Source: Ruminococcus bovis (lineage in GTDB: Bacteria; Bacillota; Clostridia; Oscillospirales; Acutalibacteraceae). Taken from it: DNA of 64,000 nt. Every line of letters begins with the position of its first letter. Position 1 is the first letter of the stretch. The stretch is taken from positions 803,941-867,940 of the forward strand of contig NZ_CP039381.1 in the NCBI RefSeq assembly GCF_005601135.1. The letters are read 5' to 3'. The position numbers and the translations under genes were made by a program. The notes beneath the pieces were generated by a model. That model worked only from the letters and a program-made list of their open reading frames with translations, had not been told where the DNA came from and ran no database searches. Shown here piece after piece: positions 18,142 through 26,286 of this stretch.

Positions 18142-20502
18142 TTAATTACCAAAAAACTTATTGGCAGTTTCTACTGAAATAGCAGCAGTTTTGCAGTAAT
18201 AATCGGCATCAATCTTCTTAGCATATTCTTCGGTAAGCACAGCACCACCTACTAAAACTGCTGTATCCTTTAGTTCAGGTGTTTTTCTGATAAGTGCAAT
18301 TGTGTCTTCCATACTCTTTAAAGTTGTTGTCATTAGTGCAGAAAGCCCAACAAGCTTAACATTTTCTTTTACTGCAGTTTCAACAACAAGTGCCGGTTCA
18401 ACATCTCTGCCAAGGTCAATTACATCATAACCGTAGTTTTCAAGCAATACCTTAACAATATTTTTACCAATATCGTGAATATCGCCCTTAACAGTAGCTA
18501 GGATAATTTTACCCTTTGATATACTTTCTTCATTTGATGAAGCTAACTTTTCCTTAATAATCTCAAATGCCTGTTGTGCTGCAGTAGCTGATGAAAGTAG
18601 TCCCGGTAAGAAAACTTTACCTTGTTCAAAAAGGTCACCAACCTTATCAAGTGCCGGAATAAGCTCCTTGTCGATAATTTCCATAGGGTCAGTATCTTCA
18701 AGTTTCTTTGCAGTAATATCGTGACATTCTTTCTTTAAGCCTTTCATAACTGCATGAGTTAAAGTCATTTCGTGACTATCCTTAACTGTTTCAATTACAT
18801 AGTCACTGTACTTTTCAATAAAGTCACGGCTTTCTTGGTCAAAACCTTTTAGCACTCTAAAGGCTCTGACTGCACCTGCCATACCGAATACACTAGGATT
18901 GATAATCGGCAAGTCAAGACCTTTTTCCATAGCCATTGTTAGGAATGTTTGGTTAAGCAAAGGTCTGTGAGGTAAACCGAATGAAATATTACTAACACCA
19001 AGAACTGTCTTTACCTTGTATTTACTCTTAACAATTTCAATAGCGTCAAGGGTTTGTACTGCACCACTTTGCTGAGCAGAAACAGTAAGTGTCAGACAGT
19101 CAATGTAAATATCTTCTTCTCTAATGCCTAGGGCAGTTGCTCTCTTAATAATTCTTTCTGCAATTTCAACACGCTTTTCGGTCGTTTCAGGAATACCGTC
19201 TTCATCAAGGGTTAGACCTACAACAGATGCACCGTACTTTGCAACAATAGGTAAAATCTCTGTTAAAGACTTTTCTTCACCGTTTACAGAGTTTACAATT
19301 GCTCTACCGTTATATGCTCTAAGTCCGGCTTCAAGAACCTCAGGTTTTGTTGAGTCAAGCTGAAGTGGTAAGTCAACAACACCTTGTACTGCTTTAACAA
19401 CCTTAACCATCATTTCTTTTTCGTCAATTTCAGGATGACCTACATTAATATCAAGAATTTCAGCACCGTCTTCTTGCTGACTGATAGCCTGACCTAAGAT
19501 ATAGTCCATATCATTATTTACAAGTGCTTGTTTAAATAACTTTTTACCTGTAGGGTTGATTCTTTCACCGATAATTCTTGGCTGATTGATTTCCACTACA
19601 GTAGTACCGGAAGAAACTGCAGTTACATATGGGTGAACATTTTTTTCATATTTATAGTTCTTTAAATCTTCCTTTAGGCACTTAATATATTCAGGAGTTG
19701 TACCACAACAACCACCAAGTACCTTTACACCTAACTTAGAAAGTGCAGAAAGTTTTTCACCGAATTCTTCAGCACCCATTGTATAAGTGTTGGTTACTGG
19801 GTCAGGAAGTCCTGCATTTGGCTTTGCAATAACAGGAACATTACACTTATTACAAATTCGTTCTAGGATAGGAGCAATTTCGTCAGGACCTAAAGAACAG
19901 TTAAGACCGATAGCATCAGCCTTTAGTCCTTCTAGTGTAAGAATCATAGCTTCCGGTGAAACACCCTGGAATGTTCTTCCGTTTTCTTCAAAACTCATTG
20001 TACAAAGAACAGGCTTGTCACTGTTTTCTTTACAAGCTAAAAGTGCAGTTTTCATTTCAAGTAAGTCTGTCATTGTTTCAATGGCAATAACATCATATCT
20101 ATCATCGGCAGTAACAATTTCCTTAAAAATTTCATATGCTTCTTCCGGTGATAAAGTACCGTTAGGTTGAAGTAGCTGACCGATAGGACCAATATCAAGT
20201 GCTACTAAAGCATCAGTACCTTCTACTGCTTTTTCTGTACAATCAAGGGCAGCCTTTACAACTTCCTTAACACCATAGCCTGTATCTTCCAATTTATATT
20301 TGTTGGTAGAAAATGTGTTTGAACAGATAATGTCACTACCTGCATTTACATATTCTCTGTGTACTTCAACAATAGTTTCAGGATTAGTAATATTAAGTAC
20401 ATTTGGGTTATGACCCATCTCAAGACCTCTGTCCTGTAGCATTGTACCCATACCACCATCATATATAATAAAGTCTTTTTGTAGTAATGTTTTGAAATCC
20501 AT
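18142..20502 (-). CDS. metH: Cobalamin-dependent methionine synthase, three-module form lacking the activation domain
   Basis: 786 residues. In order: homocysteine-binding barrel (1-290; zinc Cys in 'GLNCS' and 'GGCCGTTPEY'), methyltetrahydrofolate-binding pterin barrel (about 305-570; 'RINPTGKK', 'DINVGHPEID'), cobalamin cap (about 580-660), and B12 domain with the cobalt-ligand His in 'GDIHDIGKNIV'. It transfers the methyl group of 5-methyl-THF to homocysteine. E. coli MetH is about 1,230 residues; the missing C-terminal reactivation domain is encoded separately just upstream, sharing one base (TAATG). The MetF gene in the same operon supplies the methyl donor. Confidence 0.95.
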   Translation of the reverse strand: MDFKTLLQKDFIIYDGGMGTMLQDRGLEMGHNPNVLNITNPETIVEVHREYVNAGSDIICSNTFSTNKYKLEDTGYGVKEVVKAALDCTEKAVEGTDALVALDIGPIGQLLQPNGTLSPEEAYEIFKEIVTADDRYDVIAIETMTDLLEMKTALLACKENSDKPVLCTMSFEENGRTFQGVSPEAMILTLEGLKADAIGLNCSLGPDEIAPILERICNKCNVPVIAKPNAGLPDPVTNTYTMGAEEFGEKLSALSKLGVKVLGGCCGTTPEYIKCLKEDLKNYKYEKNVHPYVTAVSSGTTVVEINQPRIIGERINPTGKKLFKQALVNNDMDYILGQAISQQEDGAEILDINVGHPEIDEKEMMVKVVKAVQGVVDLPLQLDSTKPEVLEAGLRAYNGRAIVNSVNGEEKSLTEILPIVAKYGASVVGLTLDEDGIPETTEKRVEIAERIIKRATALGIREEDIYIDCLTLTVSAQQSGAVQTLDAIEIVKSKYKVKTVLGVSNISFGLPHRPLLNQTFLTMAMEKGLDLPIINPSVFGMAGAVRAFRVLKGFDQESRDFIEKYSDYVIETVKDSHEMTLTHAVMKGLKKECHDITAKKLEDTDPMEIIDKELIPALDKVGDLFEQGKVFLPGLLSSATAAQQAFEIIKEKLASSNEESISKGKIILATVKGDIHDIGKNIVKVLLENYGYDVIDLGRDVEPALVVETAVKENVKLVGLSALMTTTLKSMEDTIALIRKTPELKDTAVLVGGAVLTEEYAKKIDADYYCKTAAISVETANKFFGN

Positions 20503-21134
20503 TAGTTCTCCCTTCTATATGGACAATTCTTGTTTCCACACTTCATACACTTTGAAGTACAGTTGATTTTTCCCTTTACTTCATTTTTATTTAGTCCGAT
20601 TACTGCTGTAACAGACTTAGTAGGATTAAGCAACAGACTGTCTGATAGGCTTAGTCCCAACTTTTTCTCTGTATTTAAGATTTTAACAACTTCTCTTTGT
20701 TTTTCAAGAGGATAATCCCCATAACCGGGACTGAATCTGTTGGTAAAGTAAAGACCTTTGTATCTTTCCTTTAGTTCATCCTCAATCTTATCCATAAACT
20801 GTTCAATAGCAACAGATGCCATTGAATCAACTACAACAGCCTTTGCCATATCGGTTATCTGAGTTTTCCTCAAAAGTTTTTCTACATATATGCCTAAAGT
20901 TGCAGCAATAAGCAAGACCTTCTCGCTTTCTGCTACAACTTTCTTAATGTCATTGCCACCAAGTGCCGGACTATCCTTTGGAATTTCTGTAAAGGTATAT
21001 GCAGGTCTGCAAACCTTTAACAGTTCATTTTCCACTTCATCCATAATGTCACTTGTCATTTTGTCAGGGTTAAGTGCTTTAGCCCCCATATAACGAAGTG
21101 CCTCTGACCTATTTAAATTCGATAATGTTATCAT
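20502..21134 (-). CDS. Stand-alone MetH activation (SAM-binding) domain with Cys-rich tail
   Basis: 210 residues. It resembles the C-terminal AdoMet-binding reactivation domain of MetH; 'RFSPGYGDYPLEKQ' corresponds to the conserved RxxPGY segment. Oxidised cob(II)alamin on MetH would be reductively methylated with SAM through this partner. After about residue 190 there is a short Cys-rich tail (four cysteines in 'CTSKCMKCGNKNC') that could hold a metal or Fe-S cluster; this is inference. It overlaps metF by 4 bp (ATGA) and metH by one base, arguing for coupled translation and a stoichiometric complex. Confidence 0.87.
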   Translation of the reverse strand: MITLSNLNRSEALRYMGAKALNPDKMTSDIMDEVENELLKVCRPAYTFTEIPKDSPALGGNDIKKVVAESEKVLLIAATLGIYVEKLLRKTQITDMAKAVVVDSMASVAIEQFMDKIEDELKERYKGLYFTNRFSPGYGDYPLEKQREVVKILNTEKKLGLSLSDSLLLNPTKSVTAVIGLNKNEVKGKINCTSKCMKCGNKNCPYRREN

Positions 21135-21997
21135 AACATACTTCCAATTGCTTCTGTAATTTTTCCGGCTACATAAGGATTGTTCATTGTGTATAGGTGA
21201 ATACCGTCAACACCGTTTGCAATTAAGTCAATAATCTGCTGAATTGCATAAGCAATACCGGCATCACGAAGAGCCTCCGGATTATTCTCATACTTCTGCA
21301 TAATTCTTGAGAAGTTAGCCGGAAGACTTGCTCCACACATTGATACCATTCTCTGAATCTGCTTTGTATTTGTTACAGGCATAATACCGGCCGCAATAGG
21401 TACATCAATACCGGCACATCTAGCCATATCTTGGAATTTATAGAACACTTCATTGTCAAAGAATAACTGAGAAATTAGGTGTTCTGCACCACATTCAACC
21501 TTATGCTTTAGGTTCTTAATATCTTCAACCATATCCTTTGCTTCCATATGTACTTCAGGATAACAAGCACCGGCAAGTTCAAAGTCACCTCTTGCCTTAA
21601 TATAACTACACAAGTCACTTGCGTGTAAAAAGTCCTTCTTTGGCTCAATACCGGGAACAATGTCACCTCTTAAAGCAAGGATATTTTCAATGCCCTTTGA
21701 CTTAAATTCATCAAGTTCCTTTTCTACAGAAACTCTGTCGTTGTTAACACAAGTTAAATGTGCAAGTGGTTCAACACCAAGTGACTTTACTTTCTCGGCA
21801 ATAATAGCAGTATTGTTAGCCTCAGTACCACCGGCACCATATGTAACAGAAATATAAGCCGGATTCATCTTAGCAAGTTCATCAAGTGCTTTATAAACTG
21901 TTTCGATGCCACTTGTCTTTTTAGGTGGGAAAACTTCAAATGATAATACTGTCTTTCCCTCTTCTTTAGCCTTTGTATATAAGTTACTTAGTTTCAT
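21131..21997 (-). CDS. metF: Methylenetetrahydrofolate reductase
   Basis: 288 residues of a typical MetF barrel: N-terminal 'VLSFEVFPPKK' with the conserved Glu, 'PAYISVTYGAGG', 'LAHLTCVNND', 'ILALRGD', 'ISQLFFDNEVFYKF' and 'PIAAGIMPV'. This flavoprotein reduces 5,10-methylene-THF to 5-methyl-THF in the cytoplasm. It is encoded directly before the MetH activation domain and metH, and 22 bp after the CYTH gene. RBS GAGGT precedes the ATG. No SAM riboswitch is seen before the operon. Confidence 0.95.
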   Translation of the reverse strand: MKLSNLYTKAKEEGKTVLSFEVFPPKKTSGIETVYKALDELAKMNPAYISVTYGAGGTEANNTAIIAEKVKSLGVEPLAHLTCVNNDRVSVEKELDEFKSKGIENILALRGDIVPGIEPKKDFLHASDLCSYIKARGDFELAGACYPEVHMEAKDMVEDIKNLKHKVECGAEHLISQLFFDNEVFYKFQDMARCAGIDVPIAAGIMPVTNTKQIQRMVSMCGASLPANFSRIMQKYENNPEALRDAGIAYAIQQIIDLIANGVDGIHLYTMNNPYVAGKITEAIGSML

Positions 21998-22019
21998 AAT
22001 TATACCTCTATGTCTTTCC

Positions 22020-22532
22020 TTAGTTTAAATCCTCAGTAATAATTTTTTGTGCAAGGTTTGAGTTAGTATATCTCTTGTCATCGGTTACTTCTTTAATAAC
22101 CTTTACACAAGGAGGAATAGGAATTTTTACATCTTCGCTATTTACCTCACATTCCATAAATGCCCTGTCATCCCAAAAAGGAAACACATCTATTTCGTAT
22201 TTTAACCCTTCATAAATAAAAGTATGACGAACCTTATTAATAGTATTAAAGCCTTCCCTCTTATACTTCATTATATTGTTGTATTCTTCTTCGGTAATTT
22301 CATCTTCGTATTCAACTCTGGTTAGGTTGGTAATTTTCTTCTTAAAAGTTTTGTAGAATTTATAATTACCATTCTTACCTCTTTTACGAATTCTACCGTA
22401 AGCAGAATGTTCCATATAATTAGTATAGGTTTGCTCAATTTCCGAATAATCGTAATCTGTCATATTTTTCATCATATCAACAGATGGATACTCAATCAGC
22501 CATTTTCTCTCTATCTCTAATGGTTCACTCAT
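22020..22532 (-). CDS. CYTH-domain protein (triphosphate tunnel family)
   Basis: 170 residues. The N-terminal 'EIERKWLI' is the ExExK signature of the CYTH (CyaB/thiamine triphosphatase) superfamily; alternating Arg/Lys and Glu strands follow ('GRIRKRG', 'KFYKTFK', 'RVEYEDEI', 'YEIDVF'), as in the tunnel fold. Members hydrolyse tripolyphosphate or nucleoside/thiamine triphosphates with a divalent metal. The substrate here is unknown. Its place as first gene of the metF-metH operon is unusual; MetK releases triphosphate, so a tripolyphosphatase would make sense, but this is speculation. Confidence 0.83.
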   Translation of the reverse strand: MSEPLEIERKWLIEYPSVDMMKNMTDYDYSEIEQTYTNYMEHSAYGRIRKRGKNGNYKFYKTFKKKITNLTRVEYEDEITEEEYNNIMKYKREGFNTINKVRHTFIYEGLKYEIDVFPFWDDRAFMECEVNSEDVKIPIPPCVKVIKEVTDDKRYTNSNLAQKIITEDLN

Positions 22533-22577
22533 TTTTTCACCTTGTCTTTTCTAATTAATATCTTTAAGACATTTAGT

Positions 22578-22605
22578 ATTTTACCATAGCTTTTAGTATA
22601 TACAA
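22578..22605 (-). promoter_or_regulatory. Promoter of the CYTH-metF-metH operon
   Basis: Minus strand: TTGTAT (22600-22605), 16-nt spacer, TAAAAT (22578-22583), about 45 bp before the CYTH start. No riboswitch fold was recognised in the short leader. Confidence 0.5.
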
Positions 22606-22739
22606 AATACTTATTATTTATGGTTTGATATAGTTAAAAGCTATAGCAAAATCAAAATTTATACAAATTCTATTTTTAAATACACACATTTATTGTAACA
22701 TATAAAGCTGAAATTTACCATATTATTTTTCATAGTTTT

Positions 22740-22768
22740 TTGCATATTATAAAAAATAGTGATAAAAT
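22740..22768 (+). promoter_or_regulatory. Promoter of the metallophosphatase gene
   Basis: TTGCAT (22740-22745), 17-nt spacer, TAAAAT (22763-22768). The start codon is at 22785, so the leader would be about 10 nt and barely cover the GGTGG ribosome site. Confidence 0.5.
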
Positions 22769-22784
22769 ATTTTTGGTGGTATAT

Positions 22785-23651
22785 ATGAAGATTAAGAAAC
22801 ATAAGGTTGCTTTTACCTTACTTTGCATTTTTCTTGCAATTATTCTATTTACAATAGGCAACATAATATATAGCAACTACTGTTTAACATATAGCAATTA
22901 TACTGTTGAAACTAACAAAATCAAGGGTTCGGTAAAGATGGTTGTAATTTCCGATACTGAGGGTGGTTTTATCGGTAAAGACAACAAAAGATTGCTAAAA
23001 AAAATTGATAACGCAAACCCTGAGATAGTTTGTATTGTTGGTGATATGGTAGAAAAAGGTTCTGATAACTTTGACAGTGCAATTTCTATCTGTAAAAGTC
23101 TGGCTAAAAAATATCCAACATATTATGCACTGGGTAATCACGAAGTAGGACTAAACGATAAACTAAAGTCATTTGAAAAGACAATTTCTGAAACAGGTAT
23201 TACTCTACTAGACAATAAAATGGTAGACTACAAAACTAGGTCAGGTGATAAATTAACAATAGCAGGTATAAAGGACTATCCATTCTTTGAATACTATGCA
23301 CCTGACTATAATAATAATGAAAATAAACTTTTTCAAAGCTACCTAAAGCAAGAAGATAACAGTCATTTCTCAATTTTACTTTGTCATAAGCCTGAGTGCT
23401 ACACTTGGTCTTTTAAGGACTATAACATTGACTTAATGATTTCAGGTCACACCCATGGTGGCATAATCAGAATTCCATTTGTTGGTGGTGTATATGCACC
23501 GGAACAAGGGTACTTTCCAAAATACACCAAAGGTTATTATAAAGAAAAAAATGTAAATCTAATTATCACTTCCGGACTAAACACTTCAAGAGGTATTCCA
23601 AGATTTTTCAATCCACTTGATGTTGCAGTAGTTACAATTAAGGGCAAATAA
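22785..23651 (+). CDS. Membrane-anchored metallophosphatase (YkuE-like)
   Basis: 288 residues from the ATG at 22785 (GGTGG upstream). An N-terminal signal anchor (about 9-28) puts the catalytic domain outside the membrane. Calcineurin-like motifs are in order: 'VISDTEGG', 'VGDMVEKG', 'GNHEVG', 'CHKPE', 'GHTHGG', then 'TSGLNTSRG'. The family usually has D-x-H in the first motif and GDxxD in the second; here these are D-x-E and GDxxE, so two metal ligands appear swapped for Glu. The substrate is unknown; relatives act on lipid or polymer phosphodiesters. It is a single gene transcribed from its own promoter. Confidence 0.85.
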   Translation: MKIKKHKVAFTLLCIFLAIILFTIGNIIYSNYCLTYSNYTVETNKIKGSVKMVVISDTEGGFIGKDNKRLLKKIDNANPEIVCIVGDMVEKGSDNFDSAISICKSLAKKYPTYYALGNHEVGLNDKLKSFEKTISETGITLLDNKMVDYKTRSGDKLTIAGIKDYPFFEYYAPDYNNNENKLFQSYLKQEDNSHFSILLCHKPECYTWSFKDYNIDLMISGHTHGGIIRIPFVGGVYAPEQGYFPKYTKGYYKEKNVNLIITSGLNTSRGIPRFFNPLDVAVVTIKGK

Positions 23652-23711
23652 CAGTAATAAAAGAAATTCCCATAGCATAAATTTAACTATCCTTAAAGGG
23701 AGGGTTAATAT

Positions 23712-23981
23712 GTGAAAGGAATTGTGGAAGAACGAGCTGTTACCCTAGGCAATTATATTGCAGAAAGTGGAGATACTGTACGGCAAACTGCCAAAAAATT
23801 CGGCATTAGCAAAAGTACCGTTCACAAAGATGTATCTTCAAGATTACAAAAAATCAACCCATCACTGTATCTTGATGTAAAAAAAGTTCTTGAAATAAAT
23901 AAAAGTGAGCGTCATATCCGTGGTGGAATTGCCACAAAAAACAAGTATCTTAACCTTAGAAAGCAAAGAGAAAATACATAA
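23712..23981 (+). CDS. spoIIID: Sporulation transcription factor SpoIIID
   Basis: 89 residues starting at GTG (23712); GGGAGG lies 8 nt upstream and the overlapping ATG runs straight into a stop. The helix-turn-helix 'TAKKFGISKSTVHKDVSSRL' and the basic C-terminal 'SERHIRGGIATKNKYL' match SpoIIID closely. In Bacillus it acts in the mother cell with sigma-E to switch on or off many sporulation genes. Its presence indicates an endospore former. A sigma-E-like CATAAATT occurs about 30 bp upstream but is a weak match. Confidence 0.95.
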   Translation: MKGIVEERAVTLGNYIAESGDTVRQTAKKFGISKSTVHKDVSSRLQKINPSLYLDVKKVLEINKSERHIRGGIATKNKYLNLRKQRENT

Positions 23982-24004
23982 ACAAAACAAAATATCACAT
24001 TATA

Positions 24005-24040
24005 AAAACAGAAGTCTTACATAAAAAGGCTTCTGTTTTT
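24005..24040 (+). terminator. Terminator of spoIIID
   Basis: AAAACAGAAG/CTTCTGTTTT stem with a 15-nt loop, continuing into a run of six T. Confidence 0.8.
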
Positions 24041-24115
24041 TGTATATTTTCGTAAATTTCCACACATAAATATTCGACTAAAAGCAACATTTTACATATA
24101 TTTCTATACCTTTAC

Positions 24116-24144
24116 TTTACACTTGGAAATAATAGTAGTATAAT
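24116..24144 (+). promoter_or_regulatory. Promoter of the DegT-family aminotransferase
   Basis: TTTACA (24116-24121), 17-nt spacer, TATAAT (24139-24144). Confidence 0.75.
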
Positions 24145-24194
24145 CACTCCTATATAGGTATTTTGACAATTTGTCATTAAGTGAGGATTTATTT

Positions 24195-25412
24195 ATGAGA
24201 AATATACCTTTTTCTCCTCCTGATATTACACAGACAGAGATTGATGCTGTTGTAGAAGTATTAAAGTCAGGATGGATTACAACCGGACCAAAAACAAAAG
24301 CCTTTGAAAAAGGCGTTGCAAATTGGTGTAATACAGATATTGCAGTTTGTTTAAACAGTCAAACTGCTTGTGCCGAAATGACACTTAGAATTTTAGGAGT
24401 AGGCCCAGGGGATGAGGTTATTGTACCTGCATACACATACACAGCCTCTGCTTCTGTTATCTGTCATGTTGGTGCTACACCTGTAATGATAGACTGTAAA
24501 GAAAATTCATTTGAAATGGATTACAACAAAATGGCCAATGCCATTACCGAAAAGACTAAGGTTATTATTCCTGTTGACCTTGCAGGTGTTATGTGTGACT
24601 ATGACACAATCTTTGACATTGTAGAAAGCAAGAAAGATTTGTTCAGACCTAACAGTCCTATTCAAGATGCTTTTGGCAGAATTATTGTTATGGCTGATGG
24701 TGCTCATGCTTTTGGTGCTATGAGAAACGGCAAAAAGTGTGGTTCTGTAGCTGACTTTACTAACTTTTCTTTCCATGCAGTTAAGAATATGACTACTGCC
24801 GAAGGTGGTGCAGTTACTTGGCGTAACCACAAAGGCATTGACAATGAGGCACTTTATAAGCAGTATATGCTACTTTCTCTACATGGACAGACTAAGGATG
24901 CCTTTGCTAAAAACCATGGTACTTCTTGGGAATATGATGTAGTAGATACACAGTATAAATGTAATATGCCTGATGTACTTGGTGCTTTAGGTCTTGCACA
25001 ACTTAGCAGATACAATGAAATTCTTGATAAAAGACACAAGATGATTGATATGTACAATGAGGCATTTAAGGATATGAACCTACAGGTACTAAATCATCAT
25101 GATAAAAACAGTCGTTCATCAGGTCACCTTTACTTTGTAAGATTTTTAGGTAAAGGTGCTGAATTTAGAAATAAATTCTACCACAAAATGGCTGACAATG
25201 GTGTTATGTGTAATGTACACTTTAAGCCTTTACCAATGCTTACTGCTTATAAAGTAAAGGGCTTTGACATTACCGATTATCCTAACGCATACAATATGCA
25301 TAAAAATCAGCTAACATTACCAATGAACAGTAAAATGAGCTTTGATGATGCACAATATGTAATTGATACATTCAAAAAAGTTTATGAAGAACTGACTGCT
25401 GAAGAAAATTAA
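24195..25412 (+). CDS. DegT/DnrJ/EryC1/StrS-family sugar aminotransferase
   Basis: 405 residues, starting at the ATG at 24195 because GTGAGG is 8 nt before it; an upstream TTG is rejected. PLP-enzyme features: 'SGWITTGPKTKAFE' N-terminal motif, 'NSQTACAEM' phosphate-binding segment, 'VMADGAHAFGA' with the PLP-ring Asp, and 'FSFHAVKNMTTAEGG' carrying the Schiff-base Lys. The family transaminates 4-keto or 3-keto nucleotide sugars for surface polysaccharides or glycoproteins. The UDP-sugar dehydratase at 16-18 kb makes the kind of 4-keto sugar it could use; this pairing is inferred. It is monocistronic. Confidence 0.88.
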   Translation: MRNIPFSPPDITQTEIDAVVEVLKSGWITTGPKTKAFEKGVANWCNTDIAVCLNSQTACAEMTLRILGVGPGDEVIVPAYTYTASASVICHVGATPVMIDCKENSFEMDYNKMANAITEKTKVIIPVDLAGVMCDYDTIFDIVESKKDLFRPNSPIQDAFGRIIVMADGAHAFGAMRNGKKCGSVADFTNFSFHAVKNMTTAEGGAVTWRNHKGIDNEALYKQYMLLSLHGQTKDAFAKNHGTSWEYDVVDTQYKCNMPDVLGALGLAQLSRYNEILDKRHKMIDMYNEAFKDMNLQVLNHHDKNSRSSGHLYFVRFLGKGAEFRNKFYHKMADNGVMCNVHFKPLPMLTAYKVKGFDITDYPNAYNMHKNQLTLPMNSKMSFDDAQYVIDTFKKVYEELTAEEN

Positions 25413-25427
25413 CAGTAAAACTTCTAT

Positions 25428-25461
25428 AACATCACTTGTAAAATGCAAGTGGTGTTATTTT
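25428..25461 (+). terminator. Terminator of the aminotransferase
   Basis: AACATCACTTG/CAAGTGGTGTT stem (one G-T) followed by ATTTTTATT. Confidence 0.85.
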
Positions 25462-25495
25462 TATTAAAAATAAATCAAATTTAAAATATTATTCA

Positions 25496-25523
25496 TTGAA
25501 TTTTTCTAATTTTATATTATAAT
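25496..25523 (+). promoter_or_regulatory. Promoter of the response regulator-kinase-HtrA operon
   Basis: TTGAAT (25496-25501), 16-nt spacer, TATAAT (25518-25523), about 75 bp before the start. The leader holds small inverted repeats (ATAGT/ACTAT; TTTCAAA/TTTGAAA) that could bind the regulator. Confidence 0.6.
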
Positions 25524-25596
25524 GTAGTTATAAGGGATAGTTTGTACTATTTCAAAGAAAAGGATTTTTGAAATAAAAATCGAAAAGAGGGAAACA

Positions 25597-26286
25597 ATGA
25601 GCAAAGAAAAAATATTAGTTGTTGATGATGATGTCAACATTTGCGAACTTTTGCGTTTATATATTGAAAGAGATGACTATCAGGTTGTAATCGCCAATGA
25701 CGGTGAACAGGCTGTTGAACTTTTCAACAGAGAACAACCTGACCTTGTTTTGCTTGATATTATGCTACCTAAGATGGACGGTTGGCAAGTTTGTAAAGAA
25801 ATTCGTAAAACAAGTAACAGACCTATCATTATGTTAACTGCCAAAGGTGAACTTTTTGATAAAATTCTAGGACTTGAGCTAGGTGCTGATGACTACATTA
25901 TTAAACCTTTTGAAGCAAAGGAAGTTATTGCCCGTATTCACGCAGTACTTAGAAGAACAGGAACTAATGAAGAAAAGGAAAAGGTTAAGGAAATCAACTG
26001 GGATAAACTTTCTATCAACCTAACTAATTATGAACTGAGAGTTGACGGTAAGTATATTGACACTCCACCAAAAGAAATGGAACTTCTCTACTACCTGGCA
26101 AGTAACCCTAACAAGGTATTTACAAGAGACCAACTTTTGGACAAAGTATGGGGTTTTGATTATTACGGTGACAGCCGTACAGTTGATGTACATATTAAAA
26201 GATTAAGAGAAAAAATTAATGGTGTATCCGACCAATGGAGTCTTAAGACTGTATGGGGTGTTGGATACAAGTTTGACGCAAAATAA
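25597..26286 (+). CDS. OmpR/PhoB-family response regulator
   Basis: 229 residues. Receiver domain with acidic pocket Asp10-Asp12, phosphoacceptor Asp54 ('LLDIMLP'), Thr81 and Lys103. A C-terminal winged-helix DNA-binding domain (about 130-229; 'RTVDVHIKRLREK', 'TVWGVGYKF') follows. It is phosphorylated by the kinase encoded next, whose ATG overlaps its stop by one base. With HtrA as third gene, the system likely answers cell-envelope stress or misfolded exported protein, comparable to CssRS or WalRK arrangements; the signal is inferred from context. Confidence 0.93.
   Translation: MSKEKILVVDDDVNICELLRLYIERDDYQVVIANDGEQAVELFNREQPDLVLLDIMLPKMDGWQVCKEIRKTSNRPIIMLTAKGELFDKILGLELGADDYIIKPFEAKEVIARIHAVLRRTGTNEEKEKVKEINWDKLSINLTNYELRVDGKYIDTPPKEMELLYYLASNPNKVFTRDQLLDKVWGFDYYGDSRTVDVHIKRLREKINGVSDQWSLKTVWGVGYKFDAK

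Noticed and set aside
22533..22739. SAM riboswitch before the metF-metH operon
   Set aside because: The 5' region has no recognisable S-box core or terminator; only a promoter and short leader.
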